This document shows positions 31,831 to 44,920 of a stretch of 64,000 nucleotides of DNA, in pieces. Every line of letters starts with the position of its first letter. Position 1 is the stretch's first letter. A model generated the notes under the pieces. That model worked only from the letters and a program-made list of their open reading frames with translations. It was not told the DNA's origin and ran no database searches. Source of the stretch: Stercorarius parasiticus (lineage: Eukaryota > Chordata > Aves > Charadriiformes > Stercorariidae). Position numbers and translations under genes: made by a program. The DNA is taken from the NCBI GenBank assembly GCA_013396915.1, contig VWZL01000357.1, forward strand, positions 208,320-272,319, written 5' to 3'.

Positions 31831-33094
31831 TCATGCATATGCAAATGTAGTGTGAGCAGAATGTGCTATGTGAACATGGCATGAAAACAGAACTGGAAAA
31901 TACTTTACTGGGTTTAACTGCACTTAGGAAAGCTTCATATACAAAAATCTTTCCAGAAACGATAGTACAAATACATTTTCTGAAAACGTATAGCGGAAAG
32001 ATTTAAATTCTTATATTTGGAATAGCTTCTGGTGGAATAGTCCCACAATAGGTCTGTGAATAAACACATGAATAAAAGATGAGTATCAGCTTACAAAGCT
32101 GATGACCTCTAAAGAGGAAAGAATACTATGCAACTTTGGTGAGCATCAGCTTTGAAGTTGTCAAATAATATAGGCTTGGCTATGCTGACTGTTCAGGAAT
32201 ATATTATAGTTATTATAACGTTTCAGAAAGCTATGAAAAAAATTAGTGACTCAGAAGAAATCATTACATACTGAGGGTTTTTAAAAAGCCTGTACTAAAT
32301 CCATCGGACACATTTTCATTGAAAACTGTATCTTGCTTTTTCTGTGGTATGGTACCATGATGGCAAAAAGGAAATTATAATATTCATGTCAAATGATTAG
32401 TCATAATTGTCCCAGTAGTGCATAAAGTTTCCAGGATTAAGCAATGCTACAGGCAATAAATTCTATTTTGTTTTTGCTGTGATTATAACTTCTCTGAATA
32501 TCTCAAAATATGCCTTTAAGATTTTTACTTTCCCACCCTCATCTTCACCCTCCCATAGGAAACATTGCATCACAAGTTAGAGGGTACACAATATAAATGA
32601 AAAGTAATTTGTGGAAAACAAAGCAATCCCTAGTCACATAGTATTTTATTTAATCTGAATAAGAAAGGCTAACACAAAGAGATATCATAATCTCCAGTAT
32701 GATTTAATCTTGTAACATAATGCTTTGCTATGCAGTCAAAAAGGAAACAAAAAACAAACAACAGAGCCAGTCTTAGACCTTCTCTATAGATGGAAAATCA
32801 TTTAAGCCCTTTCCACAGAGATATTTTAAACCGTATTAGCATGAACCCAAAGAAACTACCACTTACATTAAAAGATAAACAAACTAAGGGAGTGGGAAGG
32901 CGATGAATCATGAAGAAGGCAAAGGCAAGCTGGCTTTTCACCAACACACGGGTTTCACGTAAGAGTTTTTCTTTCCCTTCCTGCTAGTTTCTATGGACAC
33001 GGCTGTTTCTTCTGAGGTGGCTCAGCACTATGTGTACTTGTGAGGACACCTAAAGCAGAGGAGGAGACCATCAAAGAAGATGGCATATAGAGAG

Positions 33095-33345
33095 CAGTGC
33101 TTCAAGGCCACACCAGGCCCGGATGACGCCACAGGTATGGTGGCCTGCCACCGGGTGCCACGTCCCAGCAGCAGCCGAAGCCCAGACCCTGCCTGATACT
33201 GGCAGTCCCAGCCCTGTGCCCGGCCTCGTGCCCTGGCCCCCAGCCCAACGCCCAGCCCCATCTTGGCATGGCTTCCTCCCTGCCACTCGCAGGGCCCTGG
33301 CGACGCTGCTGGCGTGGGGATGGACATCACGTGTGGAGTGGGAGG
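33095..33345. other. GC-rich, CpG-bearing patch
   Basis: About 250 bp with long C/G blocks and roughly a dozen CpGs in otherwise AT-rich DNA. Overlapping open frames exist on both strands (88 to 101 codons) only because stops are rare in GC-rich sequence. No splice-flanked exon or domain is recognisable. It could be a small CpG island or non-coding promoter, or an unrecognised insertion. Confidence 0.4.
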
Positions 33346-33391
33346 AATTAGTGGAGATTGTTATGGCTGAAACCAAGAGGCTGGGCTGAAA

Positions 33392-33610
33392 TCTCCATCG
33401 CTAGTCTGATTTCCAATGTAATTAAATGAATTAGCGATTAAAATCCTCTGCCCGGGCTTGCTGAAAACAATACAATCTGTTTTATAGCACAGCCTGATGT
33501 TTATGAAATTCCTTTCTCTAAAGGAAATAATACCCAAAGCCATGCTAACATTTGCTAAGGCATTAATAGCTAGACATGGCATGTTTTCACCGAACGTAGT
33601 GAAAGACACT
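33392..33610. promoter_or_regulatory. Candidate conserved regulatory element (motif-dense)
   Basis: Contains clustered TAATTA-type cores ('CAATGTAATTAAATGAATTA', 'GCGATTAAAATCC'), a SOX-like 'AACAATAC' and the hairpin-forming TTCCTTT-CTCT-AAAGGAA at 33509-33526. No repeat signature. The call is based on motif density by eye, without alignment, so it is weak. Confidence 0.25.
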
Positions 33611-33926
33611 TTCTTGGAGGTACGCAGCTCATGATGTGGTAGATAGATTACATTAAAGCACATGCAATTGACAGTGCATGAGAATTGGAAAAAAAAAAAA
33701 CAACAGAATTCAAGGTTTGCTGGAATAACCTGCCACAAGCTGAACTGGAAACACTAGCTACAGAGGCCTCTCTCTCTGACACTGTTGCAGACCCACATCC
33801 ACGCTGATTCATCACGAGTTTTTTGTTTCAGAATGACCTCCTCCTCCCAAACGATAGCAAATCTCTTTCGCTATGCCTGAGAGGCCAAAAATTGCCAAAA
33901 ATATGCAATGCAAAGGACTACAAGGA

Positions 33927-33942
33927 AACACACACACACATA
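33927..33942. repeat. Short (CA)n microsatellite
   Basis: An uninterrupted run of CA dinucleotides followed by TA. Short enough to be only modestly polymorphic. Confidence 0.85.
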
Positions 33943-34249
33943 AATGGGGCAGGGGAAGGAAGCAGAAGGGCCCGAGGAGTCCCCAGCTCTTTGCTTTGCT
34001 CACCACCACGCAGTCCACCTCCAGTGGGGTTTAAGCCTCTTGGGTGTCAGCCCGCTACTGGGCTGGGATGAGAGCGCACACATGGCCCATTCCTTCATGT
34101 CACTTAATGGAGGATAAAGTGAAGTGGCAGTAGCTCACACCTGTGCCTGCACACTGCAAAATCCAGGCAATAATTTGCAAGAATGAGTTGCCTGGAGAGG
34201 GACATCCTGAAGAATCAGTAGGATACATATCAGTGAGATGTGGCCTGTG

Positions 34250-34471
34250 TTTGCTTGGATACAAGGACTAAAATATTCACAGTGAGTGGTCAAGCACTGG
34301 GAGAGGTTGCCAAGACAGGCTGTGAAATCTCTCTTTTCAGAGAGTTTCAGGAGTCGAATGGAGAAGGTCCTGAGCACGCTGCTCTAATCTCGAAGGTGAC
34401 TCCGTTTTGAGCAGGGGGTTGGGCCACGTGGGCTCCAGAGGTCCCTTTCCTCCTGAATTATTTTCTGATTG
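34250..34471 (+). mobile_element. CR1 LINE 3' end, old and diverged
   Basis: Readable blocks are 'ATTCACAGTGAGTGGTCAAG', 'GGAGAGGTTGCCAAGACAGG', 'TTTTGAGCAGGGGGTTGGGC' and 'GGCTCCAGAGGTCCCTTTCC', in CR1 order and sense orientation, ending near 'ATTTTCTGATTG'. The terminal repeat is nearly gone and the frame is broken. Upstream sequence back to about 34140 may also be CR1 but is too diverged to call. Confidence 0.8.
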
Positions 34472-37400
34472 AGCATAGGAATGGGCTGGTGAAGTCGTAG
34501 GCTACGTCCACACCAGGAAGCAACACCGTTGTAAGGATTAGTTCTGGGGAGCTGAACTAAATCCTCTCAATTACTAGAACGGTCCCTGGCATGGTTTTGT
34601 ACTGCCCCAGCTGGCAGTCTGCCAAACCATCCACAGGCACAGCTGGGGAGACAGCACACACCTGCAGACACTGTAATGAACAGTGTGCGTATAGCTACCT
34701 TTTGGAGGCAGCTGAAGGGCTTCAGCGGTCTGGACAGAACTTTCTGCGTGCCAGCAGGCACCAGTGCTGGAGAACAGTCTTGGGCACATTTATTTACTAG
34801 TTTAGAGCAGCCCCCGTGGGGGGATTGCACATGTATTTCTAGGAGTCCTTCCCAAGACTTCGAAGTGGTACTGCAGTCTTTATCTACAATAAATAGGTTT
34901 CTTGAGCTTATCACAGGACGTTACAGTCCATAGATTCATTACTTCTTTTCTTCTTTGGGCAAACACCCTGTGCCTCTCTTTTAGTGAGAGACTCAGACAG
35001 GTTGGCACACACCACACTGTAGACAGGTCCAGCACCACGCAAACACCTCAATTGCTATTCTAGAAGGGCACAGGTTTCCCCTAAATCCTCTAGTGTATCT
35101 GTAAATCCAATGAGGATATCTTGCATATCCCAGAGCATCCAAAATGATGCTAAGCTCTCCTGTTTAAGGAACTGGATCCCAACCTTGGTTCTAGAGAGAT
35201 TTGGTTCCAAAAGACACAAGAGAATGGGACGCATGTTGCATAAAACAAAAGAAAATAAGGATATCTAAAATGAAGTGCAGTAACTTGCAAGTGAAACTGT
35301 ATGAAGCGAGAACTGTTCAGATGGATAGACCCTTCTTTGGCTAAACAGCTGTGGAGAACAAAGAACATATCTCAGTTCTTTGCCAGCATAATGCTGTAGT
35401 GCGGCGTTAGAATAGAGAAATAATTATTCTAGACAGAAGAATGTTTTACTAGCCCACTAACCTCATTAAGTTCTCTTGTGCTGTCCTGCAAAAGAGACTT
35501 TTAAACTCAAGAGGTACCTTTTCTGAAATGGAAGAAAAGAAAGCTTTCTGCCCCAAGGAGGGAAAAAGCCATTCCAGTTTCCTTGAGCAGGAAGCAGCAG
35601 CCATTCTGGCTGAGAAGCAGAAATATTCATGGCATTATTCTGCAGAGAGAATTTGTCAATAACTGATCTGCAGGCAAAGCAAACGATTGCAAAACAGATT
35701 TGGCTTAGATGAAAACAAACAAACTAATTCATATTCTTGCCAAAACAGGCAGTGTTAAAAATTCTGTTCAAGTCTAATGACATGTCCCAGTAAACCCCAA
35801 AAGCAAATGTTCTGGTTTTAAGCACTTGTTAAGAAAATGAAGGAAAGGACAGACAAGAATCACAAAGCTGCTGCTGCCTCACTTCCTCAGCTCTATCCTA
35901 GACTTCCTCCAAAATTCCTGAGCTCTGATTCACTGCTTCACCAAGGATATTTCCTTTAATTTATCCCAGCAGGAGCAGGGTTGGCTTCGTTTCACAGAGC
36001 AATGCCCAGAACACTAGGTTTGTTATTGATAAGGGAGAGGACTTGCTCTGAGCCTCCCTTTTTAATCTTCCACCTTGCATAATTAAAGGTCCAGTGCAGC
36101 AGCAGTTAACGCCTTTCAGGTGAGTGCCTAACCCACCGAGCGACAGAGACATTGTTCTTCATGTTCTGCTTTTTGAACCAAAGCTTGTTTGTTCTACCTA
36201 CTAAAGGGCACTGAGTCCCTTTTTAGGAGAAATGAAAGAAAAGCACCCCTGTCTTTCATATGAGTGATTTGAGCGCATCACCCAGTTCTGCAGAACTTTT
36301 GTTCTCAAATAAGTGGAAAAAGACAGTCTTGGACTTGTGTGAAATTCTGCATGAAGTAAGAGAACTCCTTACCTACCACATTATGGTATTGCTAAAGCTG
36401 TTCTTTTGGCCCATTTTCATATTTTTATGTTCTACTATAGAATTATTAAGCCCATGGTCTAGTTAAGGTAAAGGGCCTTTAAATTTTCTATGAGGATCTT
36501 CGCTTTTCCAGCCAACTATTAACTAAAACAAAATATTTTCCTTTTCAGTTATGCCTCAGATAACCTGTAGATGACCTTCACAGTTCAGATCATTTAATTT
36601 TTTTGTATTTCTCATACAGCCTCAGGTTTATCCATCTGCATTACAAAACCCACAAAGACATTTTTGGTTTCCCAGTCATTAAATGCTATTACTCCACATC
36701 ACATAAATGTAATGCACCGTTTAGCATCACCAAAGTCTATAGAAACAAGGAACTCCTTCTAATTGCATTTTTAAAAGAACAGCTTTCAAAGGAAATAAAG
36801 TCGGTGAGAAGCAGGAGATGTAATTGGATAACATGATTGCAGCACACCACACCGTAATTCAAGAAATTCCCCAACTCAGCCAATATTATCCAGTAATTAA
36901 AAATATCAATCACTTCTGCATTCCTTTGTCATGCAGGGGCAGGTTGAAAGTTTAGATACCTATATTCCTAGAGGTATAAACCACAATACCCATGGTAATG
37001 TTGTCTTGAGTTTCTATGGAAACGGTGTTTACGGTATTGCAGTGTTATCAGGGAAAAAAATGAGTTATAAATAATAAAGAGGCTAATGTTGTTTCCCTTG
37101 GTCTTGCTGAACAGCTTCAGGCACTGAGACAGATGAATTGGATAGAAATGGAAGACAGCAGCTGTAACACCAATGCTTATTATCGGCTGTGCTTTATTAC
37201 TGGAAAGCCCACATTACTGCTAAAGCTTCATAATGTGATGGTGCCAAATTACCTTTTATTAACTATTATAACCACTAAAGATCTAGCTTCCTTAGAAATA
37301 ATTGGCTATGCTATTTTCACTCTAGCAATTTGCAGAATTCTAACTTGTCTGTTCAAAACGATTCAACCTCGGTTTGCATTTTGCTCATCTATTCTCTGTA

Positions 37401-40400
37401 TTTCGACCAGAAACAGATTTTTGTTTGTTTATACGTCCTATTCTAGATTCCCACAGGCCTTACAGAATGTCACTCTTATGACTACTTTACTTTTGTTGAT
37501 ATGCAAAACTCCACATAAATATATATTACCCCAAAGCTAAGCAATTCTCCCTTATAGCATAAATGGGTCACTTTGTAGAGGCAGTGCTTTTTATCCATTT
37601 CTGTTATGTTATTTAGTAAAAACAAGTGGGCCTAAGCTATGGCACACTCAAATGTTGGTACGGAATTGACCCAGAACCTCACAGCTGTCTGTCAGCCTTT
37701 CTGCGCTCTGTAATTTTGAGAACTGGTGCAACAGAGATCGCTCCTGTGAGATGTTCGGTATCGTCAAGCCCTGCTGAAGTCATGGGTAACTGAAAGCACT
37801 CCACACTTCACGGGAGGCCTTCAGGACCATGTTCACTTGGATGACTTAATCACTTAAAGGAAGAGGTAGGCACTCATGTCATAAATAAGCTGAGCTACTT
37901 GCCAGCTAGCTTTCATCTAATGCAGAGGGAATCTATAAGAAGTTTCAGCATTGTGGGACCCAATCTGGACAAAACAGGTGAGAAGAAAAGACTGTATCCC
38001 TCCTTCCCCACTGCTTTAATACCTTATTATACCTTTGGAAGTCTCCTCATATTTTCAATGCTTCTCCTTGCAGTTTGAGGCCCAGGGTAAAAGTCCTTCA
38101 GTATTTCAGAAAAGAGATTTTAAGACTGGTCTCCCATTTCTCACAAGGGTTTCTTAATGGCTGTTTGCAATTGCTGGTATGAACAAGATCACTCTTGAGA
38201 TCTGGCAAAGTTATCCCTCTCTGTAAAAATGCTTCAACATTCTTTGGACCCAAGAGACAAAGGCAACTTCGTGTGCTTATTAGAATATTCACCCCTGCAA
38301 TTACAGTGAATGCAATTAATGAAGTCCCTATGTCCACATAAATAGCCATGTTCTCTAAATTTTGATCTCATTTTGAACTTTGCAATTCAGCCTCATCCCT
38401 AATTGTTTTCTGCAGCAACACTCCCTATGAAATTAATGTCCTGTTTTGGTGTTTTGTTTCTTGTACTAGCCAGGAGCAAAGACTTCAGAGAAACTTCATA
38501 ATTAACAGTAATAGAAAAAATTCACAAGGGAAACCCCTGCCTAATCCTACACTGACAATTGTTGCTTCATGCTCATGAGTTTCTTCTTTCTTTTAAAAAT
38601 CTTGTTTTCGAACTGGGTGCCCCATGGACAGCATTATTTTTTGTCTTTCTTCTATATTTACTTTCAAACTCTTGAACTAAACAATACTTTGTCTATGGAC
38701 TCCACCATTATGGGTTGTGATATAAAACTGATTCAATTCGTGGTATCTTGAAAAATGTTGAGACAGGCTTAAGCGCACAAACGTTTCTTTGCCGGGTCCA
38801 TAGCTGATCGCATGCAACAGACTCCAGTGATTAAAGTTACTTTCGCGGAAAAACGAAACAAACAAAAAAAAAACCAAAAGGAGAAAGAGATTCTCATCCT
38901 GGTGGCAATCCCTTTCCATGAGAAAGCTGTCAAGAGAGACATAACGATCAGGATATGCAAGTGCAAGACGATGAGAACATCAGCACAAAAGCAGCAGCAG
39001 AAAAGTGCTGCCACAGCAGCTTCGGCGTGCCCAGGTGACAGCTCACACAGCTGCATGCGAAAGGCAGCCAGCAGTATTAGAGGGTAAGGGCTGCAGAGCT
39101 GCGAAGGGAAGCCCTGAGCATCGCAAAGGTCAAGGCACTTGAGGAACTGCAGAACAGTTTAAAACATTCAAGGGGGGAAAAAACCCCAACGCTCAGAAGT
39201 GGCATTTCTGTTGGCAGTGTGTATGCATTATTTGCATCACTGCTTGACATGGCTGGTACCTGACTTGTGAACTCCTTACCAGCTTTTCCTATGGCTGATT
39301 GAAATTCCCTAGCACAAGTTTACAGGCAGCACTGACGCAAGCAACATCTGTACCAAGTTATAGTGATTCATTTGGATTGCAGTGGCACACAGGGCTTCTT
39401 AGCAGGATCAGAACCCATTAAAAGTATTCATTGAACAAGACTATAAGGCAGAAACTTGTCCAACATAGACACAAAGACAGACATTTAGTTCCACAGCTAA
39501 GCTGTTAAAAGATTAGCTTTAGAACTGTAAGCTATTAATATATGTCGTCATTCCTTCTCATCGGTACAAATTAAATGTAGTGTTCCTAGATTGCATTTGC
39601 AAATGTTTGCATGCACGTGCACAACTTCCTGAATTAGTCAGCTTCATGTTTCTTCAGAGCTAGGCTAGAAACTTGTGTTTGAAATGCTGATGCACTGAAG
39701 GTGAGAAAATTTATGAACTGCCTGGCATTAACGTACCTGACTACAATGATCACAAGTTTTTCTAACAGCTCACTGAAATCAATGGATTGTTGCAGTCCTC
39801 CTTTTGCCTGTAGCAAAACCTCAGCTATAGCAGCGAGAGGTTTCTGTCTTTGCAATGTGGTGATTCCATTTCATTGCTCACAGCAAATTAAAAATATTTT
39901 TATGAATGTTATTTAAAGGAGAAAATCAATAATAATTTAGACTCTTGGCCTCTTCAGTGAACTGTCAGGATTATTTTGGAGGATGGTTACATTGGCAAGT
40001 GCTTAGCAAATCTATCAAAAATATGCACAAAGCTTTCTCTCCACAATTTATTTTTTAAACGGATGCCAGATTTGTGCTCTTATAGGCATATCCAGATGCC
40101 TAAATTTGGAAACAAATGCTGTGCATATCCTGTAGCTTCTGCAGAAGGAAAAGGGAAATAAGAAGTGCCTTTTTCCTCTCTTTTTTTTGAAGACAAGGCA
40201 GCCTGCTACCAGCCATGCCTAAATATGGATTTAGGAGTTGAAAAGATCATCATTATCAGAAGACAGACTAGTTTCATCAACAAAGTATACATATTTCTGC
40301 TATTCAGAACTGTAGGATTCCAGTTTCCCTTTCAGCACCTGGTGAGTGAGCCTGGACAGGTATTTCACTATGTGGATCCTGAGGTGCCTGATGCCCCTTT

Positions 40401-43400
40401 CTGAAAGAAGTAAGTGGCAGGTGATAGGCATTTGCTCATGGCCTAGCCTCTAGGCTTTCCAGTTACTTTGCCATCTCCAAAACTAGCATTTTCTTATTAG
40501 GCTTACTGCCAGACCTGTGATGTAGGGCTCGTGGAATAGATTGGAAAGCAAATAGTCTATAATATCATCAGATTAAATGTACTACCATGTATTTTAGGCA
40601 GATGACAGACACGCTTTCTGCAATCAAGTAACATCTATTTTTGCACGGATTTTTACTTACTAAAGGTCACAGAATTTTTAGAAGATAGAGTTAAAATTTC
40701 TGAAACATTTAAAGTTAGTTGCATCCAAATAAAACAGAAAGGAAAAGTCCTTTTAGAAGGGAAAGAAAAGCTATTTTATATCTTTAAGGTAAATATATTT
40801 TCTTTCAACAATGTGGAAAAGCAGCATAGCTCATTGGCAGATGTAATTATGTAAATTATTTCTATAGCATATTATATTTGGAACCGGCTATCTGAGTGAA
40901 AGAGGGAAAATTCAACTTCCTCCAACAGTAGAGCCAACTTACTAAGCTAGTAGTGGTATCTTGGAGCCCTCTAGCTCACAGCTCTTTCGTGATATTTTGA
41001 GATCTATTACAGTGCTGCTAATTGTGTTTTGAAACATTGATTTTAGGAAAGAGATGGAGTGTACTACATTAGAAAGCATTTGAGCCTTGGCAAAAATATA
41101 CTGCACATACTGGAAATGAAGTCAAGATTGACTTGTACTTGTACCCCATGGGGAAAGCATAAACACTTGTTAATTATAGAGGAAGCTAACCACCAAGGTG
41201 GCTGGGGACACAAATTCATATTTCCAAACAAAGAAAACTAAACATTTGCTTACACAACCCTGCTAGAGAAAGGGCTGTGCAGATCTCTCTGCATTAAATG
41301 AGCTATCTTCCCAGGGCAAACGAACCACTCGGAGAAGCAGAAATGAGAAAGGCTGATTGAGTGGCAAAGCATAACCTTGCCGTCTCTTCACTTCGAGCCA
41401 CCATGGTGAGGCCGCACTGCCACATCTCAGCTCCACCAGCAGACTCGGGAGGTGCTGATGTTTCCTGCAGCCCTTGTATCTCTTATTGTCCTCTCCAGTA
41501 AGAGAATAGTGACCTGGGGCAGGCAAGGAAAGCTTTTGAATAAGCTTTAGTCTCTGGTCACGGGAGGACTAGGTAACTCATCCAGTGCTGCTTACCCAGC
41601 GTGTGCTGTGGCCTCCGTGTTAGCCAGGCTACTCCTTTTGGGCAGCTTGCACTCCCAGTCCTTCTTCCCCCAAAAATATCCATGAAAAATCCTGGGGTCA
41701 TCGCAAGCCCCAAGGGCGATGTCCATAGCATGGCCTCAAGCGCCCATCCCATTTAATTGTTAGCATGCCTACATGCTGACAAAGGCTTAGCTTGTGCCAG
41801 TTATCTCCCACCCAGACCAGGCACCCAAGCATCCTTCACAGGAGAGCTCGGACCCAGCAGAGCTCATACTTGCATTGTACCCAGCAAACCATATGGATGA
41901 GTCCACCATGTTTTGGATGAGAGGGGAGTTTGGCACACGAGCACCAGCTGCTATTGGCCCCAGAGGCAGAGAAAGGCCCAGCCTCATTATGTTTGCTACC
42001 ACAGACACAGGGACATTAGTAGGGTGAAGTTGAGCTCCACATCAGAAAAAGAAGCAATAGCAACATCTTGACCTCCACTCCTGCTCATTACTTTAGAGCT
42101 GCTGGAAACACCCAAAAAGTAGACATGAATCTAATTTCTATTCAAGCAGAGCAATAAAAAATAAAATTATCGCTTCCCATGCTGTCCTCTGCATATACAG
42201 TTCTTTTTTGACAGGATTTTTACTTGTAGCAGGGAACTCCTAAGAAAACGAAGCAGCTTGTCTGAGAGCTGCTGAAATGCTGGTTTTAGTAACAATCTAT
42301 ACAGCTGTGTTAGAGGCAGCATATAGAAGAGGCTCTGCTGTGCCTCTTTGATCATAATTGGAATATAAATAACTGTTTGCTCTAGTCAGATACATTCTGC
42401 ACAGTGGACGTAAATTTAGATCAGAAAAATAGTAGGCTTTGAATGTTTGAGGAACAAATGCTTGCCTAGTACTTCTAGAACAGTAAAAGAAGGGATTGAA
42501 TAAACTTCTGACAAATTATTCTGTGTTGTTGTATATGCTAAGTGAAAATATGGGAGGAGGTAGAACTCTCAGGCTCAATGCACAGATGGCTTTGTATACT
42601 TATTTGTTTTCTTATTTATATTATTCACAAAGGATTGTAGTGCATAAGAGTGCATCTAGACAAAACAAAGCCTTGCTGCATTAGTACATGACTTAGCATT
42701 CTGTCTAGGCTGAACAGGAGTGAGTCTGATGAACTGGGTGAGTGAAAACCCATTGCACTAGCTTACACGAGGCTGGTATGGCAGAATGGGCAAAACCCAC
42801 ATCGCATTAGCTTGAGGTAACACTGGGAAAACCAGATCAGTGAAATTCACCTGGTTTAGCGTATATGTTCAGAATGAGCGAGGCAGGGCGGCTGAGTTTA
42901 GTCAGTAAGAGATGTATTCCCCTGTTCCCAGCTTTTATAAAACCAAAAATACACCTGTATTCCTATTGATTGAAAAACGAGGTGGGGGACTAGGGACAGA
43001 AGAGAGAGATGAAGAAGGGAATGAAGGAAACAAACAAAGGTCAAAGACTAAAGCAAAACATTTTCAGAGGCTCACACAGATGGAGAGGATGCAAGAAAAG
43101 TTTACCCTCAGTCCAGCTGATAAATGATATCTCGAAAGGGAAATGTGGCAGGAGTGGAAAGATTATAAGTCAAAATACAAGGGCACTGTTAATAATTTAT
43201 TTCATTGCCCTGTGTTTTGTTTTCAAAATTGCAAACCCTTCTCTTAACCTTCACTTTGACAGAATAAAGCAAGCTGATTCCTTTTATCCCTGTGTCTCAT
43301 CTATTAAAAAAGCCAATTCTGAATGAGACAACAAGCAAAAAGGTCCCCCATTCTTTCAAGCAGTGAGGTGAACAGGGTGAATAGGCAAACTCACAGAGGG

Positions 43401-44053
43401 CTTTTCCTTCAGCAAGCATTAGGAAAGCCTAGAAAATTGGGGCACACATTTCACACTCCTCTACAAAGACCTGTTTGGATCTGGGAACACTGACACTCAT
43501 GCTGTCAGGATAAATCCCTTTTGACAGCTGATAACTAACACAGACCTGAAGAGCTGCACAATGTCTATGAACCCCAGATTTAAACGCTCTCAATACCCAT
43601 CAGAAACAGAATACGTTTTTCTGAGCTACGGCCAGATACAACTGAGCAAAGCCCAGCTAATTGCAAGCATCTGCAGGAAAAAAGGCGTACAAATCACCCA
43701 TCTAGTTTGCTTACACCTATCACCAGTATCATCTGCAGGTGTCTTTCAGGAGGAGGCACATACTAGCTCCCCACCATTACTTATGTGAACATCATTCAGC
43801 GTGGCTTCAGCTCCCTTCCAAACTACAAGTGACTGCTTGCTAAGAGTACAGAGACACTAATATGTTTCTTAATAACAAAATGCTATATAAAGAAATAATG
43901 AGAAGTAAGGGAAGGGAAAATTGGTGGTATGTTCTACTAACATTAAGGAGAAGCTTGTATGGATAGCATGACCTTTTCAGTACAGCACATCTTAAGTATT
44001 CAGTAAGATTCTCAGATTAACTTGATATATTGTATTGGGCTTATATGGCAAGG
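34472..44053. other. Long single-copy stretch, no gene recognised
   Basis: About 9.6 kb without a recognisable exon, RNA gene or mobile element. The pair of X-box-like sites at 36986-37023 is listed separately. A 135-codon open frame at 37133-37540 is AT-rich and rich in Leu/Ile/Thr with no family resemblance. The region 41560-42030 is slightly GC-richer, again without a gene signature. Confidence 0.6.
36986..37023. promoter_or_regulatory. Two X-box/RFX-like half-palindromes in tandem
   Basis: ATACCCATGGTAAT (36986-36999) and GTTTCTATGGAAAC (37010-37023) both resemble the imperfect inverted repeat bound by RFX factors, spaced 10 bp apart. Two such sites close together are less likely by chance than one. 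No promoter or transcript is evident nearby, so function is inferred only. Confidence 0.3.
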
Positions 44054-44354
44054 TGTTGGTACTAGGGAGGGTGCAGGGATGGTCTCCTTGGGAAAAGACC
44101 AGGAGCTGCACCCATGTTGGACACAGCTAATTCCAGCTGGCTGCAAGATGGACCCACTGCAGGACACACCTCAGCTAATCTGCGGTGCTGGTGGTGCCTC
44201 CGTGATAAAGTGTTTAGGAAAGGGTAAAAAAAGCTGCAGAGCAGCTGTGAGAATAAGCATTGTGAAAAAATGGAGAAGAAACAGCCCTGCAGACGGCAAG
44301 GTCAGTGAAGAAGGAGAGGAAGTAGGTGCTCTAGGCACCATAGCAGAGAGTCAC

Positions 44355-44710
44355 CTGCAGACCATGGAGATGACCACGGTGAAGCAGGTTGTCCCCCTGC
44401 AGTCCGTGGAGGACCACAATGGAGCAGATATTCACTGTACAGCCTATGGAGGACACCACACCAGAGCGGGTGGACATGCCCTGAAGGAAGCTGCAGCATG
44501 TGGAGAGCCCAGGCTGGAGCAGGTTTTCTGGCAAGAGCTGCGGCCCATGGGGGACCCATGCTGGAGCGGTCTATTTCTGAAGGACTGCATCCCGTAGAAA
44601 GGACCCGTGCTGGAGCAGTTCTTGAAGAACTGCAGCCTGTGGGAAGGACCCCCATTGGAGCAGTTCATAAAAGACTGTACCCCGTGGGAGAGACCTCACG
44701 CTGGAGCAGG
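44355..44710 (+). repeat. LTR-internal minisatellite, about 8 units of 38-56 bp
   Basis: Units begin with CTGCAG/CTGTAC-like words at 44355, 44397, 44435, 44491, 44538, 44585, 44630 and 44675. Each contains a 'CCCGTGG..GGACC' block and then 'GCTGGAGCAG'. Spacing is mostly 45-47 bp. Because many units are near multiples of three, several frames stay open on both strands (for example 191 codons on plus, 44022-44597). These frames have no family resemblance and I treat them as by-products of the repeat. Confidence 0.88.
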
Positions 44711-44914
44711 GGAACAGTATGAAGAGGAAGGAGCAGCAGATACAAATTGTTATGAACTGACTACAACCCCCTTTCCACTGCGCGACTCAGGGAGAAGGAT
44801 ATAGAAGAATCAGAAATGACGGAGTGAAGTTGAGCCTGGGAAAAAATGGGAGGAGGGGTTTTTAGTTTTGTTCTTGTTTCTCACTATCCTACTCACTATC
44901 CATTTTTAGCTGGC

Positions 44915-44920
44915 AATAAA
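44915..44920 (+). promoter_or_regulatory. LTR polyadenylation signal AATAAA
   Basis: Canonical hexamer inside 'CTGGCAATAAATTAAATTC', placed between the U3 minisatellite and the U5 block, where an LTR poly(A) signal is expected. The sister LTR at 19962 lacks it. Confidence 0.7.

Larger units (their letters stand above)
31831..34249. other. Single-copy sequence with a GC-rich patch and a motif-dense segment
   Basis: No gene recognised. The GC-rich patch (33095-33345) and the candidate regulatory stretch (33392-33610) are listed separately. A-run at 33689-33701 and a CA dinucleotide run at 33927-33942. Confidence 0.55.

Noticed and set aside
37133..37540. 135-codon frame rich in Leu, Ile and Thr, membrane-protein-like
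   Set aside because: Hydrophobicity follows from AT-rich codons; no family match I recognise and no exon boundaries.
44022..44597. 191-codon plus-strand frame across the LTR
   Set aside because: Arises from minisatellite units with near-multiple-of-three spacing; overlapping frames are open on the other strand too.
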